Below, piece after piece: positions 1-9,946 of a stretch of DNA of 64,000 nt; the stretch's first letter is position 1; each line of letters opens with the position of its first letter. The notes below the pieces were generated by a model. It ran no database searches, was not told the origin of the DNA, and saw only the letters and a list, made by a program, of their open reading frames with translations. This DNA comes from Trichobilharzia szidati (taxonomy: Eukaryota > Platyhelminthes > Trematoda > Strigeidida > Schistosomatidae), in the NCBI GenBank assembly GCA_944472155.2, contig OX235272.1:84760020-84824019 (forward strand), given 5' to 3'. The translations under genes were made by a program, and so were the position numbers.

Positions 1-2
1 GC

Positions 3-155
3 GAGTTGGTCGTCAGTGCAAGGGTGACTTGGAGGAGGTCATGTGAAGAGGAGATGAAAACGTGTGGGCAGACTTGGAGCCAGGTGAAGACTCTAGCAGA
101 GAACCGAACGCAATGGAGACGCACGGCTGAAGCCCTATGTTCCTCTAGGAATTAA
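3..155 (+). pseudogene. 3' end of RTE1-type LINE ORF
   Basis: Reading from base 3 gives about 50 codons to a TAA at 153-155. The residues include VTWRRS, TWSQVK, NRTQWRR and EALCSSRN, which match the C-terminal tail of RTE-like reverse transcriptase polyproteins (GRPRxTWRR, then DRxxWRRxVEALC). A short 3' UTR follows and then an ATA/TAA run to about 180, the usual tail of this family here. The copy is cut off by the window edge, so its 5' extent is unknown. It is the same family as the copies at 10968, 18255, 22395, 26265, 28065, 38155, 40725, 57330 and 58590. The RTE assignment is inference from the C-terminal motifs. Confidence 0.75.
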
Positions 156-180
156 AGGAAACAATAATAATAATAATATA

Positions 181-830
181 AAGAGACGTCCAGAGGCATA
201 AAAAAACATCAAATAGCAGGGAGACAGATTTGATATCCTAGAAAGCAAGTGATGCAGCGTTGCGGAGATACATGGGAGACGTGGAAGGAACACAAAGAAA
301 CACAATATGGAGGGAGGCGAGAAGATCTATGCAAATGGTGCGTTGAAGATAAGGTGTACATAATTTGGCTATGTAGAGAAACCAAATTGCAAATAAACAT
401 TCCTTTACCAAGTCTTTCGTCTTATACCATTACAATATTATCAGAAAAATACAATACGAAAATATTTGTTTACTAGTGTTGATTTGTCTTTGAACTAGAG
501 CTGAACATGGCTGGCTAACAATTACAATTGTGTCTGATGATCGGGGGTGTGGTGGTAAACGATCGAAATTATATACAGTTAGAAGACTAATTAACAAAGG
601 ATCAATAATATAATTGATTTGTTTTCTTAATTTGAAACAATTATGAACAACAATATGCTTTACAAATAACTGTGTATACACATACACACGTTCGTGCATG
701 AATCGACAAGTTACGCCTATTATTTTATATTATGTAAGGAATATATTATAGATAATACAGCTAGATAAATGGAGTGAGTTTTTAACTCCCCAGCTAGAGA
801 ATAAGAATTGATTTTTTAAAACAGGGAGAC
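181..830. other. No recognised feature
   Basis: I see only AT-rich sequence with short chance ORFs and no motif I can name. Confidence 0.5.
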
Positions 831-835
831 ACTGA

Positions 836-900
836 TCTACAAAACTGTGTGCGAATCTATCCAGCTATCTATCTATCTATTTGTTTATTTATATACATGT
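836..900. repeat. CTAT microsatellite
   Basis: An imperfect CTAT/CTATT run near 860-890. A similar tetranucleotide run lies at 24910-24955. Confidence 0.8.
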
Positions 901-994
901 AGTTATACTTTTATGTTTCCACGATCTACTCATTTTCACATTTGTTGATTGACTTCTGATTTCTCGATTACTGATGGTAAGATAGTAGAAGAGT

Positions 995-1195
995 TCATTT
1001 TCCCTGTTTGATAACCGAAGAACCATCGAAAACTAGTAGGGGGTGCTGGACAGTTGTTTCGTCCTTATTTGGAACTCTTCATCAGCACGCACCCACCAGA
1101 GGTCGAACCCAGGACCTTTAAGGGTTACAAGGTGAGCTCATCGACCATTCAGCCACTGGGACAGAATCCAATGACCCACTGATTCTATCTTCTGA
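995..1195 (-). mobile_element. SINE-B copy with near-complete hammerhead module
   Basis: Read on the minus strand, this has the tRNA-like promoter region (CAGTGGCTGAATGGTC as box A and a GGTTCGA-type box B). It then has the module GUGCUG, AUGAAGA, stem II, GAAA, and a 3' arm CAGCAC that can pair with GUGCUG. The first core residue (C3) is A here, so activity is unlikely. The copy ends next to the inverted-repeat element at 1196. Confidence 0.7.
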
Positions 1196-1790
1196 TAATT
1201 CATAGGATGTATAGATGTTGGAAGAGGGGGTGTATAATTATAGGATTAGTAGGCAAACAAAATAAAGTAAAAGCGTTGAGTAATATGGTGTGAAATTTGA
1301 TAATAGAGAATTTAACGTTACAAAATAAATTTGATTTAGAATGACAAGTGGGACAAGTAAAATATTCCCTGGAATAGTTCAAAGTGAGAATAATAATATT
1401 AACAATCTACTTAATAAAGGAAGAGTATACGAATTGAATAAACAAAACCCTCTTCATTCACAACTCTCCCCTTGCATCTCATCAGGCAGGACCAGAAGTC
1501 TATATAAAAAACTATATGCTCGCACTAGCAAGTACAAAACTCAACCATACCCTACTTAGCTCGTGATACAGATGAGTCGGACATGAAATGATTTCGGCAA
1601 ATCACCTCACCGCTTGTAGATGACTTAAAAGGCTGAGGCTGTAGAGGCAGAGTGATCAGTATTTTTCTTTTGCAACGTTAAATTGTGTATTATCATATTT
1701 CACACAATGTTACGCAACGTCTTTATTTGCCTACTAACCCTATAATTTCACACCCTTTCCAAGTTCTAAACATCCTATGAATTGTTGCTG
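1196..1790. mobile_element. Element with about 120-bp imperfect inverted ends
   Basis: The sequence at about 1196-1325 reappears, reverse-complemented, at about 1670-1790. Both ends share the order TTCATAGGATGT, ATTATAGG, TTAGTAGGCAAA, GTGTGAAAT and TTTAACGTT. The interior (1330-1660) holds a 72-codon ORF at 1341-1559 with no recognised motif. The shape suggests a foldback or MITE-like element, or paired terminal repeats of a Penelope-like element. I cannot choose between these. Confidence 0.5.
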
Positions 1791-1964
1791 TCTATGACAT
1801 TATTTGTTTTGCCACATGACATTTAACTATGATTGTAATCACAAACATTTTAATTTTAATTGCATTTCATACTACTGTAATTATTTCATGTATTCACATC
1901 TACGATTCCATTCCCTCACCCAATGTAATTTCTTAAAAAATCATATAAATATATATTTTTTGAT

Positions 1965-2153
1965 TACAGCTTGATTCCACACCGTATTTTCTTTTTTTGG
2001 TACAGGTTGGAATTTTCAGCATGTGACATCGGTAGCCCAAATTTTGCAGGCTGACCATAGATATCAGGTGTGCATCGGCAGGGGATCGAACCCCGGACCG
2101 TATGCATGATCAGCGAGAGTCATAACCGCTGTGCCACCGACGCACAGCATTTA
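1965..2153 (-). mobile_element. SINE-C, tRNA-like element (short form)
   Basis: On the minus strand it starts with TGTGCGTCGGTGGCACAGCG, a box-A-like block, followed by GGGGTTCGATCCCC, a perfect T-arm-like box B. About 100 bases of non-tRNA body follow. A close second copy is at 33425-33605. It is a tRNA-derived Pol III element rather than a tRNA gene, because the anticodon arm is not canonical. Confidence 0.7.
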
Positions 2154-2321
2154 TATATATATGTTTTGTCTTCAGGACACTTTATTATAACTGAAACATA
2201 CGGTTTTATTATGAAAGAAATATGGAGTGCATTCCCTTTTTGTTTTTACAGTCTCTCTAAGGTTTGAAACACTGCGCATGATAGTTGTTAGATAGTTGGA
2301 AGCAATCGGCAGGAAGCCTTC

Positions 2322-2355
2322 GACCTAGGTTTCGTGCTTTGTTGGCACTCATCAG
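2322..2355 (-). ncRNA. Hammerhead ribozyme core, SINE-D (arm 1)
   Basis: The minus strand reads CUGAUGA, stem II GUGC/GCAC closing a CAACAAA loop, GAAA, then CCUAGGUC. All conserved core bases of a hammerhead are present, with a GUC cleavage triplet. Stem III is the self-complementary ACCUAGGU. I could not find a convincing stem I, so self-cleavage is unproven. The identical core at 3442-3475 is the other arm of the palindrome. Confidence 0.45.
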
Positions 2356-2705
2356 TCAGTAAGACAATATCTACAATCTTGGAAGAACTCAAATCCCTTC
2401 TGTGATAATGTCTCTGACTACACAGTACTTGCTGACTTGGGTTCGAATCTCAGAAGAGAGATTACTTCCTTCAAAATTGCAGATACACCTTACCGACGGG
2501 TGCTAACAAGCATAAAACGTAGGTCAGTTAGAGCTTCCTGTCAATCGCCTCCATACATTTGATAACAGTAATTCTGAGTTCATGGTGATGGCGAGCCACC
2601 CAGTGGCACGGTGTCCATATTGAGAATTTGACTGCTCAAAATCAAACTGCACAAATCAAAGTATACTGTTCAGAATCACAGTAAGGTCTCGAACTGTTGT
2701 ATATT

Positions 2706-3091
2706 GATTTCCTATGCCAACTTATTTGGTAGTGAACGCTGGATATATATGATTGTACAGTTTGATAATACATTCGTTGAAAAGCGTCCCTTGCCTGAAT
2801 CACTTGTTTTGATTTTCTATACGTCCCAATGGGAATTTCCCACGAACAAATTCATTATTGTGAAACTTGTACAGAAATTTGTAGCTCAGAGAATCTTTGA
2901 TTTATGTCAAGTTTTCAACAGTATGTCAAGGAGGATAAATAAAAACCTACAACTTCTTGCAATGTAGTGCTTGCTAAAAGGGTTATATGCATTGTGACAT
3001 TGTGTCATGACACCCAAACTCCTTAACATCAATGTACCCCATGAAAGTGAGTCTCCAACGTTCATCACCAAATATATTGATACAGGATATG
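2706..3091 (+). other. Palindrome spacer with 88-codon open frame
   Basis: The spacer between the perfect arms is not repeated elsewhere that I noticed. An open frame runs from a TTG near 2704 to a TAG at 2965-2967; its first ATG is at 2749. The product is hydrophobic and basic, with no motif I know. It may be chance; it is listed because it is the only unique DNA in the palindrome. Confidence 0.3.
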
Positions 3092-3441
3092 AATATACAA
3101 CAGTTCGAGACCTTACTGTGATTCTGAACAGTATACTTTGATTTGTGCAGTTTGATTTTGAGCAGTCAAATTCTCAATATGGACACCGTGCCACTGGGTG
3201 GCTCGCCATCACCATGAACTCAGAATTACTGTTATCAAATGTATGGAGGCGATTGACAGGAAGCTCTAACTGACCTACGTTTTATGCTTGTTAGCACCCG
3301 TCGGTAAGGTGTATCTGCAATTTTGAAGGAAGTAATCTCTCTTCTGAGATTCGAACCCAAGTCAGCAAGTACTGTGTAGTCAGAGACATTATCACAGAAG
3401 GGATTTGAGTTCTTCCAAGATTGTAGATATTGTCTTACTGA

Positions 3442-3475
3442 CTGATGAGTGCCAACAAAGCACGAAACCTAGGTC
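3442..3475 (+). ncRNA. Hammerhead ribozyme core, SINE-D (arm 2)
   Basis: The plus-strand twin of 2322-2355: CUGAUGA, a GUGC/GCAC stem II, GAAA, a palindromic stem III ACCUAGGU and the GUC triplet. Head-to-head partner units in each arm carry a decayed core (CCGACGG in place of CUGANGA). Confidence 0.45.
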
Positions 3476-3639
3476 GAAGGCTTCCTGCCGATTGCTTCCA
3501 ACTATCTAACAACTATCATGCGCAGTGTTTCAAACCTTAGAGAGGCTGTAAAAAAAAAGATAATGCACTCAAGATTTCTTTCATAATAAAATCGTATGTT
3601 TCAGTTATGATGGAGTATCCTCAAGACAAAACATAAATT

Positions 3640-4285
3640 AAAAGGGATGTGTGTACGTCTCAGGCCTTCATAACTATGGTGTCGAGATTGGAAACAAACT
3701 ACCCTATATCAGTATAACCAAATGTAACCTACATTAGTAAGAATGTACAGTTTTTACCGTGGTATAATCACACTTTATCACACTGAATGGATCAATTTTG
3801 TAGAGAGAGAGAGAATGTATCGATCTCCATTTCAGTTACATTAAGTGCACTCGAACACATACACATGTGAGTGCTCAATACTTCTTTAATATTTAGTTTG
3901 TTTCGTTATGATTTTCTATACCCTCTACCTCTTTCTCTCTCTCTCTTACTTTGTTAACGTGTACCTCCTCCTACTTGGTGGTGATGGTGATGATGATGAT
4001 CCTGGTGTTCACAAGAATTCACACCAATCAAAATATACATTGAACACATGAATATCTTTTTTTTCCATTCACCCTATAAATAAACTCAATTACACGTATG
4101 ATACATTGATCAACACAGTGTGAATTTCTAATAATAATAATTTTGTTTTTTTTTTCGCCTATACACAATTCAATATTGACATAGTGCTGGTTTGCTGTAT
4201 GTTTGTTAGCAATGTTCTCGATCACACTGTTATATTTACCAATAATGAATAACAAGGAATACAAATCAAATGTATGTTTATTTTC
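3640..4285. other. No gene; simple repeats only
   Basis: Contains a GA run near 3803, a CT run near 3930 and a GAT run near 3985. I see no coding or mobile signal. Confidence 0.5.
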
Positions 4286-4289
4286 AAGA

Positions 4290-4630
4290 GTTGATTTGTT
4301 TTTCGAGTTTGATCACGGAAGATTGATATCAGTTAGAAAACCTGGACAGCTGTTTCATGCGTCCTAGTTTGTAACTTATTGGCAGTACACACCTACTGAC
4401 AGGGTTCGAACCCAGGCAAGCTCGTATACCACCATTCAGCCACTGAGACCCAATTCAATGGTCAGTACATGAATTCTAACTTCTACCTGTTCGTGATTTT
4501 AGTGCGACTAGCACCAACCAATGTCATCGGCGGGAACTCCATCCTCACTCCCAACTGGATGGATCTCATTGCTTAAAACTTCCAACTAGCACTCCAAGAA
4601 ACTCCGTTCTGTGGTAATTCACTAGTAAGC
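4290..4630 (-). mobile_element. SINE-B copy, degraded hammerhead
   Basis: Minus-strand SINE-B with box B (GGGTTCGAACCCTG) near 4400 and the longer upstream segment that runs to about 4630. The hammerhead region (about 4345-4390) has lost its core. It abuts an RTE2 fragment, and SINE-B sequence reappears on the plus strand at about 5025-5085 beyond that fragment. Confidence 0.65.
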
Positions 4631-5020
4631 GGTCAAACGAAAACATGGCACCAATCAATGAAATCCACAACAGTTAGTCTAAGCCAGTCACGTAGGAAGG
4701 TGTAGACTTCCTGACTGGTTGGGGTCCTCGGGACAGTAAAAACCAATGGTTGGAAACAATTGGTCATACGGCTCAAAACCGTTCTCAATGGCTGGTGCAG
4801 ATGCATCCACTCCTTGTGACTTATGATTTACAATGAAACTATATTGTTCTTCATAATCATTATTCCTTTGTCTCACACCTCTGTTTACTGTCTCTAATAT
4901 GCATTTCTCCTACTTTCTTCTCTTCCTTTGTGGGCTACATGGAGTATGGCGACTTGAACTGCTGCAAATCAGTTCAAAGTTCTATGTCGAAAACACACAG
5001 ACAGACAGACAGTAAGCATC
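4630..5020 (+). pseudogene. RTE2-type LINE, 3' terminal fragment
   Basis: Plus-strand copy of the last part of the RTE2 ORF. It encodes TKTWHQSMKSTTV, then a frame-shifted WGPRxxKNQWLETIG and RSQWxxxMHPL, matching the intact-frame copy at 10139-10885. A 3' UTR follows, ending in a CAGA-type repeat near 5005. Frameshifts make it a dead copy. Confidence 0.75.
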
Positions 5021-5209
5021 AGTCCAGCACCCCTTAGTTTTCAATGGTTCTCTAACTGATATCAATCCGTGGGCAAACTCGAAACTTTTTGTTATTTAAA
5101 CACCCTAAAATAATGATTCAAGCGACTAAAATACTGGAATACCCACTAAATATATTCAAGAACTAATACTAAAACCAGTAAGTCCTCTTTAATGGTGAAA
5201 TATATCGAC

Positions 5210-6070
5210 AGGAAGACAGAGTAGCTAGCTATGGGGTCTCCGCTTGGTTAACTACGGCTAAGTTAAACTTTAAGCACCACTAACTACCAATGGAGTGCGA
5301 CCGCATCAATGACCTTGAAAGGCACACTGTGCAAGTTAGTGAAACGTGGTACATAATGTATTCATATGACAACATTGATGATATCATCAGTAAAATATGC
5401 TCATCGAAGTGTTATGTTATTAAATGGGATATCTGGCAAGTTTCAGCTTAGGTTTGGGAAAGATTAAGTTACGGTTTAAGCCAAGGACAAGTTAGGGTTA
5501 AGTTAACCTAATAAAGGAGACATTAAGGTTGGTTCGAGTTAGATTACAATTAGTTTAGGGATATCTTCACATTAGGGTTAGGTTCAGGAAAGATTAGGGT
5601 TATTGTTAGGGTTAGAAGACCTAAATAATTACATGCATAGAATGTGGTTAAATTTCTCTGTTGATATAAGAATAGAACTTGTGCACTGTGGGTAGAGTAT
5701 AATTCTATTGTGGGTAAAATCTATTTTGATAAAGCCTCACAGTGTTATACAGTAATATTTACTGATGACGTTTCGAGCACAATTTATTGCTCAGTAAATA
5801 TTACTGTATAACATTATGAAACTTTATCATAACAAATTTTACCCACAATGGAATTATGTTCTGTTAATACTCTAACCAAAAACTGAGAGCTGCTTTTATC
5901 ACATGTGAGAGAAAGGTATTCTCTGTAACACCTATATACAATTTCAAAGCACTTTTTTCATAAATATATGTATTCCATATACAAAAATGCCTCCTTAACG
6001 TGACTGGTGCGCTTGAGGTCATTTGCTGATTGTTAGTAAGTGGTGCTTAAAGTTTGACTTTGTCTTAACT
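5210..6070. mobile_element. Composite inverted-repeat element with telomere-like core
   Basis: CTTTAAGCACCACT near 5270 recurs inverted near 6040, suggesting outer inverted ends. Inside are degenerate TTAGGG-type repeats (about 5450-5630) and a second inverted repeat. Arms 5700-5765 and 5791-5855 of that repeat are about 90 percent identical by eye, around a 25-bp loop. The class is not known to me. Confidence 0.45.
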
Positions 6071-6099
6071 ACTTCCCGACTGCCTCATGATACTTTTGG

Positions 6100-7600
6100 A
6101 AACAAGTACTCTACAACCAACTAGCTATAAATCAACTGAAAATTTATTGGCTTTCTATGGATGATATTTTCATCATTGACGATGCAAATATTGGTCTAAA
6201 TGAAATAACACTCATTGACCAATTAGTTTTACTCTAAAAGATGAGTTAGAAGGAAAACTCCACCCTTCTTAGATGTTCAACTTTCAAGGAGAAATGATAG
6301 ATCAATCTAGAGATTAATTCATCACAAACCATAATGAAATGGGTAGTTGACTAACTTCTACAGCTCTGTCCCGTTCAATGGGAAAAGAAACCTTACTGGT
6401 CTCGCTATATCCTGAATTGGCAAAAGTTGGAATTCATGGGCTATTAGATAGGGTCCCAGTGGCTTAATGGTCAATGAACTCGCCTTGTAACCAGACGGTT
6501 CTGAGTTCGAAATCTGGTGAGCGCGCACTGCTAGAGTCCTGAAGGAGGAGGACGAAACAGCTAGTTGCCCAGTACTCCCTGCTTGCTTTCCAATGGTTCT
6601 CTAACCGATATCAGCTCGTGATGAAATCCTGTAACTTATCGAATCTCTTCTGACAAGAATCAGCCTCATATTCACGGCAGAGACACAAAGAATAAACAAT
6701 TGGAGTTTTTCCGTAACACTCTAATTCAGAATGATTATCCACCAGAATTCATCAATAAACTTACGAAACATAAGTTTCGTGAAAGACATAGAAGACAGAG
6801 GTACCGAAGAAAAAGTTGCTGTTAAACCAGAGGCGATACAACGGCTGATTTTCTTTGAAGCAGATTATCAAGAGTGATTCGAAAAAGTCTTCGCGAAATC
6901 CTTACATCTCACCACCTTCTACATAATCAACGTCTTATTTAATCAAAACGTTAAAGACAATCTTCTACAGTTGGCAAAATCTATATGCATATATCAATTC
7001 ACTTGCTCCTGTAGAGCTTAATAGATAGTGTCCTACCAGTAGGATACTATCTAAATGTGCACAAAAACATCTCTCGAATATGGTTAACGATGGAAGAAAT
7101 TAAACGAACCAAGAGTTCAATTCTCGAGCATCCCGTTCTTATGCATCATTTTACTATGAATGGAAAAATCTTTCAAATTGATAAATAAGGTAAGGCCAAG
7201 TTTCGTTCGAAGGGATTCCAGCTACATCTACCTATACAAAAGGAAAACACTGAACTATGTATACACAGAAGCAGTTTATCCAATCCCTTTTACTACCGCA
7301 GCCTTGAATTTTCCTTTCTTTTACTCGCAAAATACCTTCGTAATCATTCACTTCTACTATCATGGTAACAACCGTGTTGACTTCTACTGACTTGATGTTT
7401 GTGTGTATATCAAACACCATGGACGGTGTGATCTAGAGAATCAGTCAACTCCCATTGATTGTGATATTTTAATGAAAACAAAACACGTAGTTGTTCAGCG
7501 AAGAGTCTCTTTTCACCGGCGAATTCATTCATCACTCAGCTGTACAATCGTAATTATATCTACTTATTTTTTGTATGTGTGCGTGTGTGTACATTAGGTT
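6100..7600 (+). pseudogene. Penelope-like element, RT C-terminus to GIY-YIG C-terminus, decayed
   Basis: Fragments in several frames read FSMDDIFIIDD, LDVQLSRRNDRS and WxxRYILNWQKLEF (6120-6440). They resemble the final part of a PLE reverse transcriptase (FLDVxLSRxxDRS). The connector and a relic of the endonuclease region follow from 6630; ELCIHRS is readable near 7255. A SINE-B copy (6443-6625) splits the element. A perfect short hairpin lies at about 7024-7054. A pLTR-like segment at 7500-7630 follows. Stops and frameshifts are many. Confidence 0.65.
6443..6625 (+). mobile_element. SINE-B nested in a PLE
   Basis: The unit reads GGTCCCAGTGGCTTAATGGT (box A), a box-B-like TGAGTTCGAAATCTGG, and a hammerhead remnant (GGACGAAACAGC and CAGTACTCCC). 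PLE coding likeness occurs on both sides, so this insertion is younger than the PLE. Confidence 0.7.
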
Positions 7601-8285
7601 TGTCCGATAAGAATAAAAATAAGTTAGGGTTATTGTTGTCAAGGCACCTTTAAAAAGGTAATAGTGGTTGTATAAGGAGTACGATAATCGAAAATCTCGT
7701 CAACACTGGTCATTCCATCTCAACAAATGACTCCTTCAAAGTGATCTACAAAGTGAAGAACAACCTACCAAAGGCAATACGCTTTCGTCTCCTTTGTATT
7801 TCTGAAACCTTAGCCATTCAGTTGGAGAAACCAGAGTTATGTATGCAAAAGAAAATCATCCAACCACTTCTACTATCATGGTAACAACCGTGTTGACTTC
7901 TACTGACTTGATGTTTATGTGCTTGTTGTTTTTTGTAATTCTTACATAATTCCATATTTTCCTTTGTTTATGTGTGCATCCTAATCACAACTCACTCATT
8001 AATTAAACTATTCATCTTATTACGTAACTGTATTACGCTTATTCAACTTCTTTTATGTGTTGATTAACATTAATAACTGACAACGCATCACCAGTACCAT
8101 CTTAGCAATCTTCACCTCCAACCACCCTAGTTACAATATGATTACTCATCACATTTTTGAAATATTTTGATGACGTAAACAATAAGACTAACTAATTTTT
8201 ATTCTTATCGGACAAACCTAATGTACACACACATACAAAAATAATTAAATATAATTGTGATTGTACAGCTAAGTGAATATATATA
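7495..8285 (+). mobile_element. Second PLE copy flanked by inverted pLTRs
   Basis: A 7515-7630 segment (ACATTAGGTTTGTCCGATAA and neighbours) recurs inverted at about 8190-8280. Between them, 7670-7870 encodes FKVIYKVKNNLPKAIRFRLL, then a LAIQLEKPELC stretch. This is the conserved tail of the PLE GIY-YIG region. It shares its 3' noncoding sequence with 7353-7404, so two PLE ends lie in tandem. Inverted terminal repeats are a known PLE insertion form. Confidence 0.7.
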
Positions 8286-8445
8286 TATATAAGCTATTTT
8301 GATTAATGTTCATGTTTCCAAGCTCTTGCAATTTTTAATAGTAGTCCACTTCTGAGCGATGCTCACCACTTATTACTCTTAGATTACGTAATTCATTATT
8401 TTATTTCATATATGTATTTGTTTCATACGTATTGTTACCAACAGA

Positions 8446-9675
8446 TATGAATAACTGAAAATACCCATTGAGTTATGAAGAAAATAAAAGACAGATTCAG
8501 CGAAGAAAATTTTCTTTATCGACGAAATCATCTTCATAGGCTGTACAGTCGTATTTATACTTACCAAAAAATATATAGTGGTCTATTATTGAGTAATAGG
8601 GGGTGACAATCGATGGGGAACTGGGACGACTCAAACAAGTCCTCATAGAGAATGGATATCCTCCAAGATTTATCGAGAAAAACATGAAGTTAAGGGAAAA
8701 ACCTGAAAGAATCCAAACGGTGCCAAAGAAACTGCTATTTATGAGCGTTGAACTCAAAGGGGATACCGCAGCTGAGAACCTAAGGAATCGCTTATGCAGA
8801 TCACTGAGGAAAGCCTTCTTTATGGCTGAGCTACGTATTAATTTCTACAGCCAACAAATGATCAACGGATGTGTGAAGGATAAACTGCCGCTTTGGGCCA
8901 CCCCAATGTGTGTTTATAAATTCACCTGCTAGTGTGGAGCTAGTTATATTGGCCGCACAAAGCGCACGCTTTCCAAACGCATCTCTGAACATTATCTGGC
9001 ATGGTTAGCAAGGGGACAGTGTAAGGCAATTACTAGCTCAATTCTCGAGCATTTGGTGAACTCAGGCCACGTAGCTCCACCGGAGTCGTCTTTCAAGATC
9101 ATCTACAAAGTGAAGCCAAATGGTACAAAGGGCGTCAGGTTTCGGCTTTTGTGTATGGCAGAGGCGCTGGCAATTCATCTATGGCAACCCTGAACTCTGT
9201 ATACAGAAAAAGCTTTTCCAGTCTCTTATTCTACCTTGGTCTTTACCTTCTCACTAATCGTTCCCTGTTAAAAAAAATTTTGATTTTTTTCTCTTCTTTT
9301 TTGTAATTTTTAATCTTACTTTTAGTTTGCTTTTACTTTAATAATTAATTCACTATTATCACTCTCATATGTTTTTGTTGCAAATTTTCGCACCCTCTTC
9401 ACACTTGTTAAATTGCTACCGTTATTCTGACTCAATAGCAATTTTAACCTTATCTATTTCCGTTGAGTACCACGTAATTTACAACTTTTAATTTTCACTT
9501 CTAAAGCCACTTCTGAGTAATTATATAAATTATGTCACCCCCTATTACTCAATAATAGACCACTATACATTTTTGGTAAGTAAAAATACGACTGTACAGT
9601 CTATGAAGATGATTTCGTCGATAAAGAAAATTTTCTTCGCTGAATCTGTCTTTTATTTTCTTTATGAATAACTGA
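8446..9675 (+). mobile_element. PLE insertion with 13-bp target-site duplication
   Basis: A 13-base direct repeat, TATGAATAACTGA, flanks the element at 8446-8458 and 9663-9675. Inside it, 8476-8611 and about 9533-9662 form inverted repeats of about 130 bp. Their shared landmarks are CAGCGAAGAAAATTTTC, TGTACAGTC and GGTCTATTATTGAGTAATAG. They enclose a 3' PLE coding remnant. The direct repeat marks this as one integration event. Confidence 0.85.
8603..9193 (+). pseudogene. PLE connector and GIY-YIG endonuclease domain, one stop
   Basis: From 8603 the frame gives 109 residues with a connector-like stretch (ENGYPPRFIEKNMK) and LPLWATPMCVYKFTC, then a TAG. The same frame continues as CGASYIGRTKRTLSKRISEH, the GIY-YIG core with its conserved Arg and Glu-His. 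It then reads FKIIYKVKPNGTKGVRFRLL and MAEALAIHL to another stop at 9190-9192. The endonuclease nicks target DNA for reverse transcription in PLEs. The RT domain is absent, so this is a 5'-truncated copy. Only one nonsense change separates connector and nuclease, so it is fairly young. Confidence 0.85.
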
Positions 9676-9946
9676 TCGTGTAGGTGACTCCCTAACCTTT
9701 AATAATACTCTACAACTGTACAGCTTTGAAGTGAAGCTATGAAAATAATATTCTTTACTGACATGTCTTATTGCGATTACATTGTTTAATAAAAAAAAAA
9801 TCAAATTTGTAAGTCATTGTGTCAAATAGTTTATTATAAACAAACCGTATTACGTATTATTTTAATCGATTTGAACAAGGTTCATTTCAGACAGCCAGAC
9901 AATAATTCCAAATATAAAGAAAAACAAAACAATGCCTACAATTTCC

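Larger units (their letters stand above)
2158..3636. repeat. Large palindrome of SINE-D units with 453-bp perfect arms
   Basis: Bases 2253-2705 and 3092-3544 are reverse complements. I compared them line by line and found no mismatch. They flank a 386-bp spacer. The likeness continues outward to about 2158 and 3636, but with clear differences there. Each arm holds two SINE-D units facing each other, so four hammerhead-like cores sit in nested inverted order. Box B (TGGGTTCGAATCTC) is visible in the arms. A young inversion-duplication, recent gene conversion between arms, or an assembly fold-back could all produce this. Confidence 0.85.

Noticed and set aside
2704..2967. Protein gene in the palindrome spacer
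   Set aside because: The first in-frame start is TTG at 2704 in the palindrome arm and the first ATG is at 2749. There is no family motif, codon signal or splice context.
7403..7597. 64-codon ORF ending in VCVCVH
   Set aside because: It is the translated pLTR with its GT run and lies inside PLE noncoding sequence.
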